Of a DNA stretch of 64,000 bases, positions 34,487-45,477 are shown one piece after another. Source of the stretch: Periplaneta americana. Lineage: Eukaryota > Arthropoda > Insecta > Blattodea > Blattidae. Under the pieces are notes generated by a model. That model was given only the letters and a program-made list of their open reading frames with translations. It was not told where the DNA came from and did not search any database. The DNA lies in assembly GCF_040183065.1 (NCBI RefSeq), contig NW_027185502.1, forward strand, positions 943,501-1,007,500. The letters run 5' to 3'. A program made the position numbers and the translations under genes. Within the stretch, counting starts at the first letter, position 1. Every line of letters begins with the position of its first letter.

Positions 34487-34490
34487 ATCT
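33652..34490 (+). mobile_element. 5'-truncated LINE with (AAAT)n tail
   Basis: Codons 33652-34095 give MPHFDYCDSLLTNVSSLLAE, RLQRVHNVCIRFICNTRKFD and IPRLWNSLPNDVRDCRTLSQ, the RT C-terminus of a non-LTR element. A 3' UTR of about 260 bases follows, then (AAAT)n from 34357. One intact frame in this part; EN and palm missing. Confidence 0.87.
34357..34488. repeat. (AAAT)n tract, LINE tail expansion
   Basis: About 32 near-perfect AAAT units directly after the LINE 3' UTR. Confidence 0.92.
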
Positions 34491-35987
34491 TTGAGTCTAT
34501 AATACGATCCTCAAATTTATAACACGATTCTCGAATAATATAAATTTATTTGTAGGAAATCTTAGTTGCTCAGAGCCACAACTCCAATCCAGGCAATTTT
34601 ACAATACTGACTTACCTCGTTCTTCCAGTGTGATCTCCATTTAATAACATGTGATTATTTTACAAACACGTCAATCATTTTGGATTGCTAGCTCCTAAAG
34701 AACAAACCATATCCTCAAATTTTGATAACTGTTCCATAATTTGTTCAATTACATCATGGTGTTCACAAAATATTTCACTGTTTCAAAAGCAGTAACATAG
34801 GTGCACAAGACTGGGGGAGGAAAGCATGGGCAGTTTCGAATTTCTGCATCTTAACAATGAACACACACTGTATTTTTATGGCAAACCTAATTTCGAACAA
34901 AATTCATTTAGAATGTTTAAATGATGTTCATTATCTTCTGGGGTTTAAAATGCGATTAAGTTGTATAAAGATTCGTTCCAACAACAGTCAGTAACCATCC
35001 GTAACTATTGTAAGCATGCGCAGTACAGAAAAGACATTCCAACCCACTCCAAACCAATTCTGAACAGGAAACATGTACTTCAGTTGAACATTCCAACAAA
35101 CTTTTGACACGGATCTGGAGCGATCAGAAGTAGTTGGTGCACTGAGGCATGTACTGTCTTGGACATGTGCACATGCTCACTAAGTCTCCTGGATACTGAA
35201 GAAAGACAAGATCGACTGTTTATATCTTTCGCATCACAACTTAAAGGTTAAGATGGAAAATGAACTGCAAACAAATAATAAAAATTAAAGACTTAATTTA
35301 AATTTTCACCAAAAAGAAAGAGAATGAAAATTATTTGGGTAATGAAATAGCTAATTACATTTTCAACATGCAACTTTGATTTAAAATATAATAAATAAAG
35401 TACACAAATGAATAATTGGGAAAATAAAAACTATTTTTTCTTTTAGATGAAAGAGTCTCCCAGTACAATTTGCGGAATTCTTATCTTCCATACTTTTTGT
35501 TATCTTTTTATATAAAATTATCGAAATTTTATTTTTTGCAATTTGAATTAGCTGCAACACGATAATAATTAGGCAGCCCATTCTCAGGCAAAAGTTACAG
35601 AAGCTCTGGTTTTAGTATGTGATGATCTGAAAAAGTGTTTCAACATCATTCATTTCTATTTCAATCCCATAGTAGGTACCTAACCAGCACACGTGCATAA
35701 GGTGATACAAGGTTCGTACATGAATTGATACATAAACTACTTGTTGGAACGAACTTTAAGTGTAAAAACTGTATAAAAGAAATGTGTAACCAAAATAAAT
35801 TAACGTGAAAAGTATAGGAATTTTGCTGGGACTTGAGGAATAAAAAACATTTGAGTATGAAAAGTATAAAAGAGTTTTCCTGTACAATTTAGTGTTTATA
35901 AATTGGATTTAATGAATTTCGTGCAACCACAAGTGACATTTCTAAAGTGTGAGAAGAGGTAAATTTGCTCCAGAACACTATACACAC
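34491..35987. other. Intronic sequence, nothing recognised
   Basis: No domain or repeat boundary supported over 1.5 kb. Confidence 0.35.
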
Positions 35988-36120
35988 CACTTTCAACCTC
36001 TGGGAGTTGTGAGTTGAATCACTCGGCGTCAAGAGGCGTTTTGCAACACTTTCTCGCTGGTTAGAGTTGAAAGCAGACAATCTTATCACAGAACCATCTT
36101 CATTTTGGACCATCACAGCT
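35988..36120 (-). CDS. POLR1A: POLR1A exon, NEDGS segment
   Basis: The exon starts with one base that completes the glycine codon of the damaged exon, then reads AVMVQNEDGSVIRLSAFNSN and QRESVAKRLLTP. The donor that keeps the frame is GTG/gtgtgt after the lysine of RLKV; joined to the next exon it gives [11 protein letters not shown], matching the human segment KIVCRHVKNGD in length. The frame is open throughout. Confidence 0.92.
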
Positions 36121-36234
36121 CTAAAAAGGAGCATCATGTAAGGCACTCTTTCATAATTACACTGAGTTAATTATATGTATTTCAATTTGCTTCACAACAG
36201 ATTTTCCACAAACTCATTACTTTATTAAGAAAAA

Positions 36235-36300
36235 GTAAGTAAACTCAAGAATCTCCAAAAAGAAATATTATTTCAATGGATACCTAGCTACTGTGGTAAG
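36235..36300 (+). mobile_element. RNase H LINE micro-fragment
   Basis: Encodes KEILFQWIPSYCGK, the RNase H WIP-HCG block, with LINE-like flanks for only about 60 bases inside the 679-bp intron. Confidence 0.5.
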
Positions 36301-36406
36301 TTGATAAAACTGCATAACATGCAATGCATTTGTAGCCAAGACCTTTGCGAACAGTACCTTTATCCAGTATCTTTACTTCAATCGACTCTCATTTTATAAA
36401 TGTATG

Positions 36407-36693
36407 GTAAAGGTAATGGTATCCCTGTAACATGCCATGAAGGCACTTGGGGGGCATGGAGGTAGAGCCCCATGCTTTCCATGACCTCAGCACTAGAATG
36501 AGGTGGTGTGGTCGGCACCACGCTCTGACCGCCTTTTACCCCCAGGAAAGACCCGGTACTCAATTTTATAGGAGGGTGAGTGAACCTCGGGGCCGTTCTG
36601 AAAGTTTGGCAACGAGAAAAAATCCTGTCACCACCTGGGATTGAACCCCGGACCTTTCAGTTCGTAGCCAGCTGCTCTACCAACTGAGCCGCC
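36407..36693 (-). mobile_element. tRNA-derived SINE family C, full length, 11-bp TSD
   Basis: Flanked by ATAAATGTATG (36396-36406, 36694-36704). Minus strand: GGCGGCTCAGTTGGTAGAGC (A box), GGTCCGGGGTTCAATCCCAG (B box), then a 200-bp body and a TACC/TTTACC-rich tail. It inserted in the short intron next to the damaged POLR1A exon. Confidence 0.88.
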
Positions 36694-36799
36694 ATAAATG
36701 TATGAAACAATAATAAAATTGGTTCTCTTCTAACAAAGACAAAATTTTGAAGGCCATACAAAAGAAACAAAATTACCTGTGACATGTTATTTATCTTAC

Positions 36800-37019
36800 C
36801 CTGGATGCTTATTTGGCCCATTCAGCACCATGTTCTGCAACTCTGCAACATTCCATCCTGTTACAGGCACAGGATGTCAGACATTTAGCAAATTCCTCGG
36901 GGAGACCAATTTTATCAATGTTTAAACATGGATCTGGAGTTATAACAGAGCGAGCCGCATAATTTACTCACTTCCCCATCATATGCATACGAATAATACC
37001 TTCTTTTTTTCTCAATAAT
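36800..37019 (-). pseudogene. POLR1A: POLR1A exon with three disabling lesions (EKKEG-GK-NYAARSV-LT-PVTGWNV)
   Basis: Splice sites and outer phases fit: a tatacag acceptor in phase 0, and a gtaaga donor after two bases that complete a glycine with the next exon. Inside, three frames are needed. The series is IIEK, then KEGIIRMHMMGK, a stop, VNYAARSVITPDPCLNIDKI, then PVPVTGWNVAELQNMVLNGP. A run of seven A (T at 37004-37010) where six keep the frame gives +1. TGA (36968-36970) replaces the arginine codon of the near-invariant GKRV. Two bases are missing at the tyrosine codon near 36874. The exon is 220 bases; intact phase requires 221. Read straight through, translation stops at about 36915. 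An aspartate normally following the valine is asparagine. The other twelve exons are open. Confidence 0.85.
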
Positions 37020-37444
37020 CTGTATAAAAAAAGAAACAACATACCTGTATAACACTTTATTTTGAATTGATGTGTTAGAAAAAAACACACGCACACCTGC
37101 CCACACACAAAAATTGAAGTTTCTCTCTTGATTTCGCCACCTCATAGTCAACAGTTTTTTGAATGTCCCATAAATGCTAACTGTCTAAGCCCGACTAACA
37201 GACACAATAAGCACTTCTGACACTTTCATAAAGTCATCATTCACATAGCAAATTCATCCATGAAAACTGTCATCATCGATGGAGATATTAGCAGCAGCAA
37301 CAGGAGTAGTAGCATTTTACTTAACGATACTTCCAATTCCAGAGACTATTCAGCATTAAAGTTCAACTGAGAGAGAAATAGCCTATAAATTTTGCCAGAA
37401 CCCTGTATTAGGGAAAGAATTTTCTTGTATGTTGTACGTAAATC

Positions 37445-37605
37445 TATGACATAGTCCATTTCCTCTAGGAGGAAGCTGCACTAAGGATTTTATTGCCTTT
37501 TAAAATCCATTGCCCTTGGCTGGATTAGAACCTACGAATCTTGGATCCAACTACTACTATGGTAATTGCAAAACCACTAAGGACGACGAAATTTATGTTT
37601 TATTT
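37445..37605 (-). mobile_element. SINE-like element
   Basis: Minus strand: TCCTTAGTGGTTTTGCAATT then GTAGGTTCTAATCCAGCCAA, a B-box-like core, followed by AATAAAATCCTTAGTGCAGC. Typical tRNA-derived SINE organisation with a decayed A box. Borders not defined. Confidence 0.55.
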
Positions 37606-38009
37606 ATCTGGATCAAAGACGTTGCAGTTATGTATCTAGACACACAATTGCTGGTGTCATTACAAATCTGAAACCTCTCACGCAGGTTTGTGCGACGTCA
37701 TGTTTTGGGGGCAGAAGCACTTTGTCAAGCATCAACATATGGAGATTCACGTGTTCATTTATGTTGTTTACTTTCAATAGAGTGTTGATTTGTGTTGTCT
37801 ACTTTTAATAGTGCATTAAAGTTAAAGTTAATTGGAAGTTTAGTCTTTAGCATTGATGGAGTACATTAATAGTCGTTTCTCATAATAAAATTAGTGTATT
37901 TCAAAAATGCGTAATATCTTCGAAGTATGAATGTGTTCCTACAAGTTAGAGATACGCATTGCTAATGTGTAGGTTTGTTATTATTTAATAAGTACTATGC
38001 CTAAGTAGT

Positions 38010-38154
38010 AAATTTAATTGAATGATTGATGCCATTCACCATGGTGAATTCGTGTGCAAATTTAATTGAATGATTGATGCCATTCACCATGGTGAATTCG
38101 TGTGCAAATTTAATTGAATGATTGATGCCATTCACCATGGTGAATTCGTGTGCA
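38010..38154. repeat. Three tandem copies of a 48-bp repeat with a 16-bp palindrome
   Basis: AAATTTAATTGAATGATTGA followed by TGCCATTCACCATGGTGAAT and TCGTGTGC repeats three times without substitutions (starts near 38010, 38058, 38106). Each copy holds the perfect palindrome ATTCACCATGGTGAAT and an ATG that begins MVNSCA. Only the third is joined to the THAP exon. Confidence 0.92.
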
Positions 38155-38207
38155 GTGTTTAATTGTATATACACATACAAGAAAGGATCTGGAATTTCTC
38201 TGCAGAA
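38137..38207 (+). pseudogene. P-like transposase exon 1 (THAP N-terminus)
   Basis: Reads MVNSCAVFNCIYTYKKGSGI then SLQ and two bases before gtaagt. The C-x3-C spacing and following basic/glycine residues fit the start of a THAP zinc domain. The next exon at 38398 completes the lysine and continues FPLNKIDFLAKW. The start is chosen because the upstream repeat copies stop after MVNSCANLIE. Confidence 0.75.
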
Positions 38208-38397
38208 GTAAGTACAATACTATAATTACTGTACAACTTCTTTCTTGCTTGCTTAGTCTAGTTAGAGATGTACCGAAATAATATCTGTAGACGAAGACGA
38301 ATATCTAACATAAAAAAGTGTTGTTCTCCAATATTAGGTTTTCAAAATACTGCTAATAAACTTGTTTAAACTTATAACTTAATGCTATTAATCACAG

Positions 38398-38591
38398 GTT
38401 CCCATTAAATAAGATAGATTTTCTGGCTAAGTGGCCGACAACAATTAAACAGGATAAATTCGTGCCAACTCGGAACCACAAATTGTGTTCTGCCCATTTT
38501 GAAGTCTTGTTTCTGGATATCCTTAGGAAATCAAATTTTGAAAGATGACGTAGTTCCGTCTCTGTTTAACTTCCCAAGCCATCTACAAAAG
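38398..38591 (+). pseudogene. P-like transposase exon 2 (THAP C-terminus), frameshifted
   Basis: After atcacag it encodes FPLNKIDFLAKWPTTIKQDK and TRNHKLCSAHF, the THAP C-x2-H half, then loses frame; SLGNQILKDDVVPSLFNFPS HLQK resumes in another frame before gtaaac. A one- or two-base shift near 38520 disables it. Confidence 0.78.
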
Positions 38592-38599
38592 GTAAACTG

Positions 38600-39412
38600 C
38601 TGAACACTGTTATATTAATAGCTTACAGAAAACGGATGTAGGTAAATTCTCATTTTTAAATAGAACTATAAATGATTGGAATGACCTACCTGCAGCGGTC
38701 TTTGAGGGCTGTCCTTCCTTAAGGAGATTCAAGAATAATTTAAAAAGTTGTATATAAAGTGAAAATTAAAATTAAGGTGGCATTCAACATTTAATTTTTT
38801 AAGGTGACATGTATTTATCTAGGCTGACGAGTTTACTTCCTTGGTTTGAATTGTAAATTATTTAAAACTAGGGCCTTAGACTAGAAATGTTTAGTTTAAA
38901 TGTAGTTCTGTTTATAAGTATGCATAAGGGTGTAATTATTTGACTTATTTGAACTGTTGTATCAGTGAAGTGAGGTGAGTCAGTGAAGTTATGGTTTTAC
39001 AGTGCAGTGAACAGTTCCGATCAGTGATAATTTATAGCGTCAATGAAATGTGTTCTATAGTGTCAGTGAAATGTGTGCTAAAGTGTCAGTGAAATGCGTC
39101 ATAGTGCCACTACAGGGAATGAGATGAGAGTAAAGTGAAAGACTATTGAAACTTATGTAGGACCTATAGATAATTACGTAGGTTGTATTGTAAAATGAGG
39201 TATTTTATTTTATGTTTTATTATTATTGTGTTAAATTGTATTATGTATTATTATTGTATTGTGTGTAAAATTGTATACGTGTTGTAAAATTGTATTGTAT
39301 ATTGTAAATTTTATTATGTATTGGTTATCATTTTATTGTGTATTGTTAATATTGTATATACCACTGCCACCGGGTGCTTGCCCACTTGCAGTGTAAATAA
39401 ATACATACATGT
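38600..39412 (+). mobile_element. 5'-truncated LINE inside the P-like element
   Basis: Codons near 38622-38757 give SLQKTDVGKFSFLNRTINDW and NDLPAAVFEGCPSLRRFKNN, a non-LTR RT C-terminus. A long AT-rich 3' UTR follows, ending CCACTGCCACCGGGTGCTTG and AAATAAATACATACAT. It lies in the intron of the THAP transposase. Confidence 0.8.
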
Positions 39413-39513
39413 ACATTTCTAATCTATAATTTAATAACTTTGCTTTATAATATGAATAAATGATTTTCGCTTTTTATAAATTCTTAATAGACTTAGTATA
39501 ATATTATTCTAGC

Positions 39514-40926
39514 AGATTGAAAAAGCATCTCGGAGAGTTCTGAAAAGAAAAATGGAAGCAACAATTCCACATGAAACAAATAAATTGATCCCGACAGTAA
39601 TTCTTTTAAACATATGATGATGTATATTTGGAGCACAATTATAGCATTATCGAGTCTTAGAAAACGTATTAAATCACTTGAAAATATGTTAGAAAAGAAG
39701 AATGAACAGTTACGAGCATTGAAAAAGAAAAATATTAACTGCAAGAGAAAATGTGACAGGCAAAGTGAAGTGATATCCACCCTTAAAACCTTTATCAAAG
39801 ATCTAAAGAAAAAGAATCTAATTAATGACCATACACAAGGGGTTCTACAGAACAATTTTTCTGAAAGTTTGATTTAATTAAGAGATCTGGGGCGAAAAAA
39901 AAATGGAGAACATTCAGATACTTCAAAAAAATTTGTATTAACACTTAATTTCTATTCACCAGCTGCAAACGAATATGTTAGACAGCTTAAATAGGGCTCT
40001 ACCCTATGTTAACACACTAAGAAATTGGCGGAACACAATAGATGAAAATCCTGGATTTACACCTGAAGCCTTCTTAGCTTTAGAAGATCGAGTAGCACTT
40101 TCATCTCACCCTCTTTATGTAGCACTTAATTTTGAAGAGATGTCTACTCGAAAATGCATTGAATAGAATGGTAGTGCATTTACAGGCTATGTTGATTTAG
40201 GCAATGGTGTATGTCTAAGTGAAATGAAAGAGGCAAAAGAGGTTTTTGTAATAATGGTAGTGGGAATTAATGTAGCCTGGAAAATTCCTGTGGGCTATTT
40301 TTTAATTAATGGTCTAACAGCAGATTTGACAGCCAATTTAATTAAAAAGTGCGTAAGTCGCTTGCAAAGTATCAAACTAACTGCTGTTTCAGTGACCTGT
40401 GATGATATTGTTATGGGAAACAAGTTAGGTTGCAATTTCAATGCAGAAGACCTAGACACATCTTTCAACATAGGTGGCTACGGTATACAACTGGTGTTAG
40501 ATGCATGTCATATGATTAAATTAATGAAGAATTTGTTTGGCGACATGAAAGTTTTAAAAGTTCTAAATGACAATGTTATTGAGTGGAAGTTTATAGACAA
40601 ATTAGAACAAATACAAACAAATGAAACCATTACTATTGCAAATAAACTTTCAAAGTGTCACGTCCATTTCAAAAACCAAAAAATGAAACTGAAATTAGCA
40701 GTACAAGTGCCAGGTGCATCTGTTGGAAATGCTCTGCTACTCCTATGTTCAGACTTAAAACTAAAGAATTTCAGGGGACAAGCAACAGTAGAATTCTGTT
40801 TGTTCTTTGACAAGCTATTTGATGTCCTTAATTCAAAAAATCCTTTGGCAAAGGGATATAAGAGTGTACTGTCTGCAAGGAATGAAAATCTAATATTCAG
40901 TTTTATAGACTTGAGGTCTTGTTATT
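39514..40926 (+). pseudogene. P-element-like (THAP9-type) transposase relic
   Basis: Begins after ttctagcag with IEKASRRVLKRKMEATIPHE. Residues from 39614 form a leucine/lysine coiled coil (LRKRIKSLENMLEKKNEQLR). Then KFVLTLNFYSPAANEYVRQL, LPYVNTLRNWRNTIDENPGF and MSTRKCIE-stop-NGSAFTGYVDLGNGV match the P transposase leucine zipper, HTH-adjacent and RNase H-like regions. The 40224-40926 frame continues VTCDDIVMGNKLGC, DACHMIKLMKNLFGD, the insertion domain. Damage: frameshift near 39990 and TAG at 40164 in place of a tryptophan. It ends early against a Penelope-like fragment; the last catalytic residues are missing. Confidence 0.85.
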
Positions 40927-41340
40927 GAATGGGTTGCTGATGTGGGTTTTCTGTATATATCAAACGTTATATAAGGGGGAGTCAATGTCATTTTTAAATC
41001 CAAAAAGTTTAGTGTGTCATCTATACCAGCGTCATGTGTGAATTTTATGTTCAGACGTAATTTATTATATTCGTTGGTAATGGATTCGGTAAAGTGCGTG
41101 TTATTTTCATATATTATAAGGGTGTCGTCTACATATAGGACGTAGGTAGAAATATTGAATTTATTGGATAGAGAACTAATATGTATTTTTTCAAGATTCT
41201 GTAAGAATATATCTGCCAGTAAGCCTGATAGAGGGTCTCCCATGGCTAGGTCTTTTTGTTGTGAGTAAATCTTGTTATTAAATTTGAAATAATTCTGTTG
41301 TTGGTAGGTACCTAATGCTCTTCATTTAAATAGATTTGCG
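40900..41340 (-). mobile_element. Penelope-like reverse transcriptase fragment
   Basis: The minus strand encodes NKIYSQQKDLAMGDPLSGLL, ADIFLQNLEKIHISSLSNKF, STYVLYVDDTLIIYENN and TFDIYRKPTSATHSI. GDPLSGLLA-IFL, YVDDT and YRKPT are features of Penelope-like RTs (motifs B, C and the thumb). It is tail-to-tail with the P-like relic and overlaps its last 27 bases as annotated, so the exact junction is unclear. GIY-YIG endonuclease not seen. Confidence 0.8.
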
Positions 41341-41980
41341 TCCCAGTAATTAGGCTACCATTTTGTTGAACAGTGTGTTAAATGGTTCATATCCATTTCT
41401 TCTTCTTGAGAACACAACAAACAATTTGAAGCAGACAGGATTCCAATTCAAATGTTGAAATAGTACTACAACTTTCTCATATAACGTTTCTCTGCTATAA
41501 GGTATGAGAAAACCTGCTCAAAATTCAGGCAATTCCACATTGGTTCATCCCAGAACTCTGTTTCAAGCACTGTTCTGTTTAATGTGGTGGCAAATTACTT
41601 TCCAGTAAAATTCAAGAAATCCCATACATATGGAGAGCGGAATTCACCACCACAAAACCACCTCAACAATCTAAATACAAAAGTAAATACAGTAATTCAA
41701 CTACCAGACTCTAACCCTTAACCAGCCTACCCACTTAAACTGTTATCTCGAGTATGCGAATTCCGATTTCAAAAATGTTCACGGTTACTGTTGCCTTACC
41801 AATTCCAATAAAGGTGCTGAAAGTTTCAGAAGTACAGGCTTACAGAATATATAGTTACGAGCTCCGTAATATCTGCCTGGGTGTTCATGACTGGGGTGTA
41901 CGGGTTAACACTATGTTGTAACAAGCCACCTGAGATCACACTAAAAATTGGCTAGAATGTAATAAGTATGAAATATCCAT
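41341..41980. other. Intronic sequence, possibly decayed PLE
   Basis: No clear frame. It may continue the Penelope-like element upstream, but nothing specific is visible. Confidence 0.3.
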
Positions 41981-42725
41981 TTTGATAGGGAACTCGGCTG
42001 CAACCAGCACGTTAAAGTTATCACTGACAAGGCAAAGATAAGACCCACAATGCTTAAAAGATTAGCGAGCATCAAGTGGGGTAGCTCCGGAAGTACACTC
42101 AATGTAACCTACAAAACATTTATTAAATCCATCTCACTGTACAACTGTGGGATTTTGTTAACTGCATCTCAGCAGATTATCAACTGGACAGAATAGTGCA
42201 AAATGAAGCACTGGGACTCTTAGTATGAGCAATAAAACCCACTGGAAGGTGACACCTTCACATTGTGGGATCAATGGAAATGAACAGGCTAAAAAGGAAC
42301 AGAAATCTGTCAGTTATCAAATGCTAAACTTTCGTACGTATCTTTCAAATTGATAAGAATTATATAAAATAAGAAATCAGGCAACATCTAAATGTCAACA
42401 GTGTGGAAAAACAGTGGGGGGGGCGCCATAAAGCAACAAGTTTCCACCAGACTTCCGAAGATCACAAGCAGTGACTTTCTTCAGGTTACATACAGGTAAT
42501 ATCTATCATGCAAAACATTTACAAAGGCTATCCATCTATTCATCTGACTGCATCGATGTAAAGAACCAATCAGTACCATACAATGGATAAAAAATATCCC
42601 TTCCAATATCCAGCCATGAAGAAGACAGAAGGAAGCAGCTATCAACAATTGACAACACACTATTGGGATGCAAGAAGGCAGCCCAGCTGCTGAGCTCACA
42701 TACATTTCATTCCGTACTTTTACAA
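41981..42725 (+). mobile_element. Highly decayed RNase H LINE fragment
   Basis: Out-of-frame patches keep family order: KIRPTMLKRLASIKWGSSGS and TLNVTYKTFIKS (RT thumb), SHCGINGNEQAKK (RNase H), FRLHTGNIYHAKHLQRLSIY (C-terminal block) and YWDARRQ. Many stops and shifts. Older than the copies at 20281 and 53363. Confidence 0.75.
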
Positions 42726-42827
42726 CAAATTTATTTATTTTTCCTTTGATGGAAGTCAAGTCGCACTTAAAAGAATTTTTCTGCCTAAAGCTCTATGGCC
42801 CTCAACTGATATTTAATAAATGTACAG

Positions 42828-43060
42828 CTGTCAAAAGAAAAAGTGGCCGCTCTCCTGGAACAAAGTTCCCTTCGGGTATTTTCGCTACAATTCAGAGACA
42901 GGCGATGTTACATGTTGTTGGACCACGTTGCCTGATATCTACAGTTATAATTGAAGTATTCTGTGTGTTATCGATAGCATAATGGTAGCGTTCAGGCCTC
43001 TTATTCATGAGGTCCTGCATTCGACTACAACCACGTGCTTTTTATGTTCTTTTTTGTTCT
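42828..43060 (+). mobile_element. SINE family D copy 1
   Basis: Begins TACAGCTGTCAAAAGAAAAA GTGGCC and has a tRNA-like core near 42970-43030 (GATAGCATAATGGTAGCGTT, GTCCTGCATTCGACTAC), then a T-rich tail. The same head occurs inverted at 45690, showing these belong together. Confidence 0.6.
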
Positions 43061-43439
43061 GTTTTTGAGAGAGACAAACTATACATAATGGCTCCTTTTT
43101 CTTTTACGATTATTTTAGTAATTAACATCAGGTTCATTAATATATTATGCCATGACTTTATCATTATGATATTGTGGCTGCAAATGGAAAGAAAAAAGAT
43201 TTTATTCTCAATAAAAATATCTTTCGTGGCATAAACATAACAAATTTACTGGTGTCGGCCTTAAAACATTCAAACAATTAAGCGTTCAAAAAACAAAACA
43301 AAAAGCCACAATTCAATATTTAGTCTATCTTCCTCTTATCTCGATCATCTTGCAGTCGAGTGGGCATGGAATTGACTAGTCTATGCAAATAGCGACTGTT
43401 TTTAGACACGATATTCCAGGCATTCTGAACATACATACA

Positions 43440-43890
43440 TAAGTGTTCTGTCCATGGGCAGGTCTTTCATTGCAAACCCAGCAATCTCCAATCTTTCCTA
43501 TTTTCTGCCTTCCTCTTGGTCTCCGCATATGATCCACATATCCTAATGTCGTCTATTATTCTTTTCAACCAGAGACCCAACCAGTTACTTTTTATCTTTC
43601 TAATCAGTTTCAGCATCATTCTTTCTTCACTCACTTTTTCAAACACAATTTTATTTCTTATTCTATCTGTCCACTTCACATGTACCGTTCTTCTCCACAT
43701 CCGCATTTCAAATGCTTCAATTCGTTTCTCTTCATTTCGTCGTAATGTCCATGTTCCTTCCCCATACAATGCCACACTCCACACAAAGCACTTCACTAGT
43801 CTCTTCCTTAGTTCTTTTTCCAGAGGTCCGCAGAAGATGCTTCTTCTTCTATTTAAAGCTTCCTTTGTTCATGTTTGCAGTTTTTCTTGG
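43440..43890 (-). mobile_element. LINE fragment, RT C-terminus (KWTDRIRN family), internally deleted
   Basis: Minus frame 43796-43467 reads MKCFVWSVALYGEGTWTLRR, EAFEMRMWRRTVHVKWTDRI and ETKRKAENRKDWRLLGLQ. Compared with 50640-51042 it lacks the RRYQMTDD-preceding block, an in-frame-like deletion. LINE 3' end lies near 43440. Confidence 0.85.
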
Positions 43891-44199
43891 GAAGGATAGG
43901 CCTAAATGCGGTAACATCCCGTTGCTTTCCGCACACCACTATCTCTTTCGCATCTTATTAACTTCCAGGGGACCCAAGCGTGGAGATGAGGAGAGTGGAT
44001 TTGACTAATTGGGCCCTCCGGACTTCACCGAAAGTCACGGCAAGGGTTAAATATTAATTCTATCAGGATGTTTGACCCTATCAGAGATCGGGAAATCTCA
44101 ATTAGCCTTTGCCCCCCGCATCCTGGACTAGCTTCTACGAATCATCAGAAAATCTTAGAGTGTGATTGGGCCAATTTTTCCGAAAATGTTTCCACACTT

Positions 44200-44300
44200 T
44201 TGCCCTCGTAGCTCAGCGGACGAACATCGGAATTTAGATGTCAACATCTCAGGTTCAATTCCTCGTTACTCCTTTTCATTTTATTGTGGTTCAAGATAGT
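44200..44300 (+). mobile_element. tRNA-like SINE fragment
   Basis: CTCGTAGCTCAGCGGACGAA is A-box-like and CAGGTTCAATTCCTCG is B-box-like, followed by a T-rich tail. The acceptor stem does not pair well, so not a tRNA gene. Confidence 0.55.
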
Positions 44301-44379
44301 ATAATGTAATAATACAAAAAGAAAAACTAATAGCAGTATTATGCAACTGGATTTTTCCAAACCTAATATTAAATTTATG

Positions 44380-45475
44380 TTATTTATATCGCTAAAGAAC
44401 GATTACAATATAAATAACTTGAATATTATTTATACAGTATCACTAAAGAGCGATAACACAATATAAATGATAAATATCGGTTTGTTTAATTAATATAAGA
44501 TATTATATAATACGTGTTTAATTATCTAAATAAAGTAACCTATTTTACAAAGAAAGATGTTTGTGTTATAATAATTACCTACATAAAATACAGATTATTT
44601 ATATTGCGAAAGGACAATAACAATATAAATAACTTGAATATTATTTTATAATGCTAATGAAGGAAAACAGAATATAGGGTAAATAACTTGAATATTGTTT
44701 ATATCGCTAAAGAATGATAACAATATAAAAAACGTGAATATTATTCATATCGGAATTTCACAGATTTATTACAGATGTATTTAAGAAATTGTAGAAGAAT
44801 AGTAATTAGTAACAGTGTCCTATTTATTCTTCTTGGAGCCAAATTTGTAACTTTTAAAAGTGTGGTTACTATGTTGAAGTGTATGTGTTGCAACGGATGC
44901 TTGATTTGTTATGTATGTGAGTCAGTTATGGGATGCTTGATGTCGTCGCAATGTCGTAATTATAGTTTGATTGTGTTTGTGTGACTATTGTGTATTAATT
45001 TATGATGTATGGTATGGAAAGCTGCATATTTGTGTTATAGAAGTGTTACGTATGTGTGTTGTTAATGTTTTTGTATGTTTCAAATTGATAACTGATATTT
45101 GTTTTGCAATCGCAATGCCTAATTTACAGATTGTTTATGTTTTGTTTACATCGCGTAAGCTAATTTAATTTTCTTTTCCATTTCTCTTTATGCTTATCTG
45201 TTTTGTGTATAAAACTATAGCCCTAACATACATATGTAAAATAGGGCTAACCCCCACTGGAGATACAATAATAATAATTATTATTATTATTAATATTCAC
45301 ATCGTTATAAAACGATAACAGAATACAAATGATGACTTGAATTTTATTCATATCCCTAAAGAACGATAACAAAATATAAATAACGTGATATCCATCAAGA
45401 ACGATAACTGGATATAAATGATAATTTGAATATCATTTACATCGCTAAAGAACGATTAAAAAATAAAATGAAAAC
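44380..45475. repeat. Diverged satellite-like tandem repeats, interrupted
   Basis: Units of about 70 bases containing ATATCGCTAAAGAACGATAA and CAATATAAATAACTTGAATA recur at 44385-44500, 44600-44760 and 45295-45470 with substitutions and indels. About 530 bases of other sequence (44765-45292) interrupt them. Confidence 0.75.
44765..45292 (+). mobile_element. Insertion with LINE-like 3' end in the satellite
   Basis: The segment ends GGGCTAACCCCCACTGGAGA TACAATAATAATAATTATTA, the type of 3' UTR plus (AAT)n tail found on non-LTR elements. No RT frame; short ORFs are cysteine-rich shadows. Identity is inferred only from the tail and position. Confidence 0.45.
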
Positions 45476-45477
45476 TT

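Noticed and set aside
36946-36972. Splice donor GAA/gtgagt inside the broken POLR1A exon as an explanation for the stop
   Set aside because: The coding sequence continues immediately as VNYAARSV, which such splicing would remove, and no replacement exon was found.
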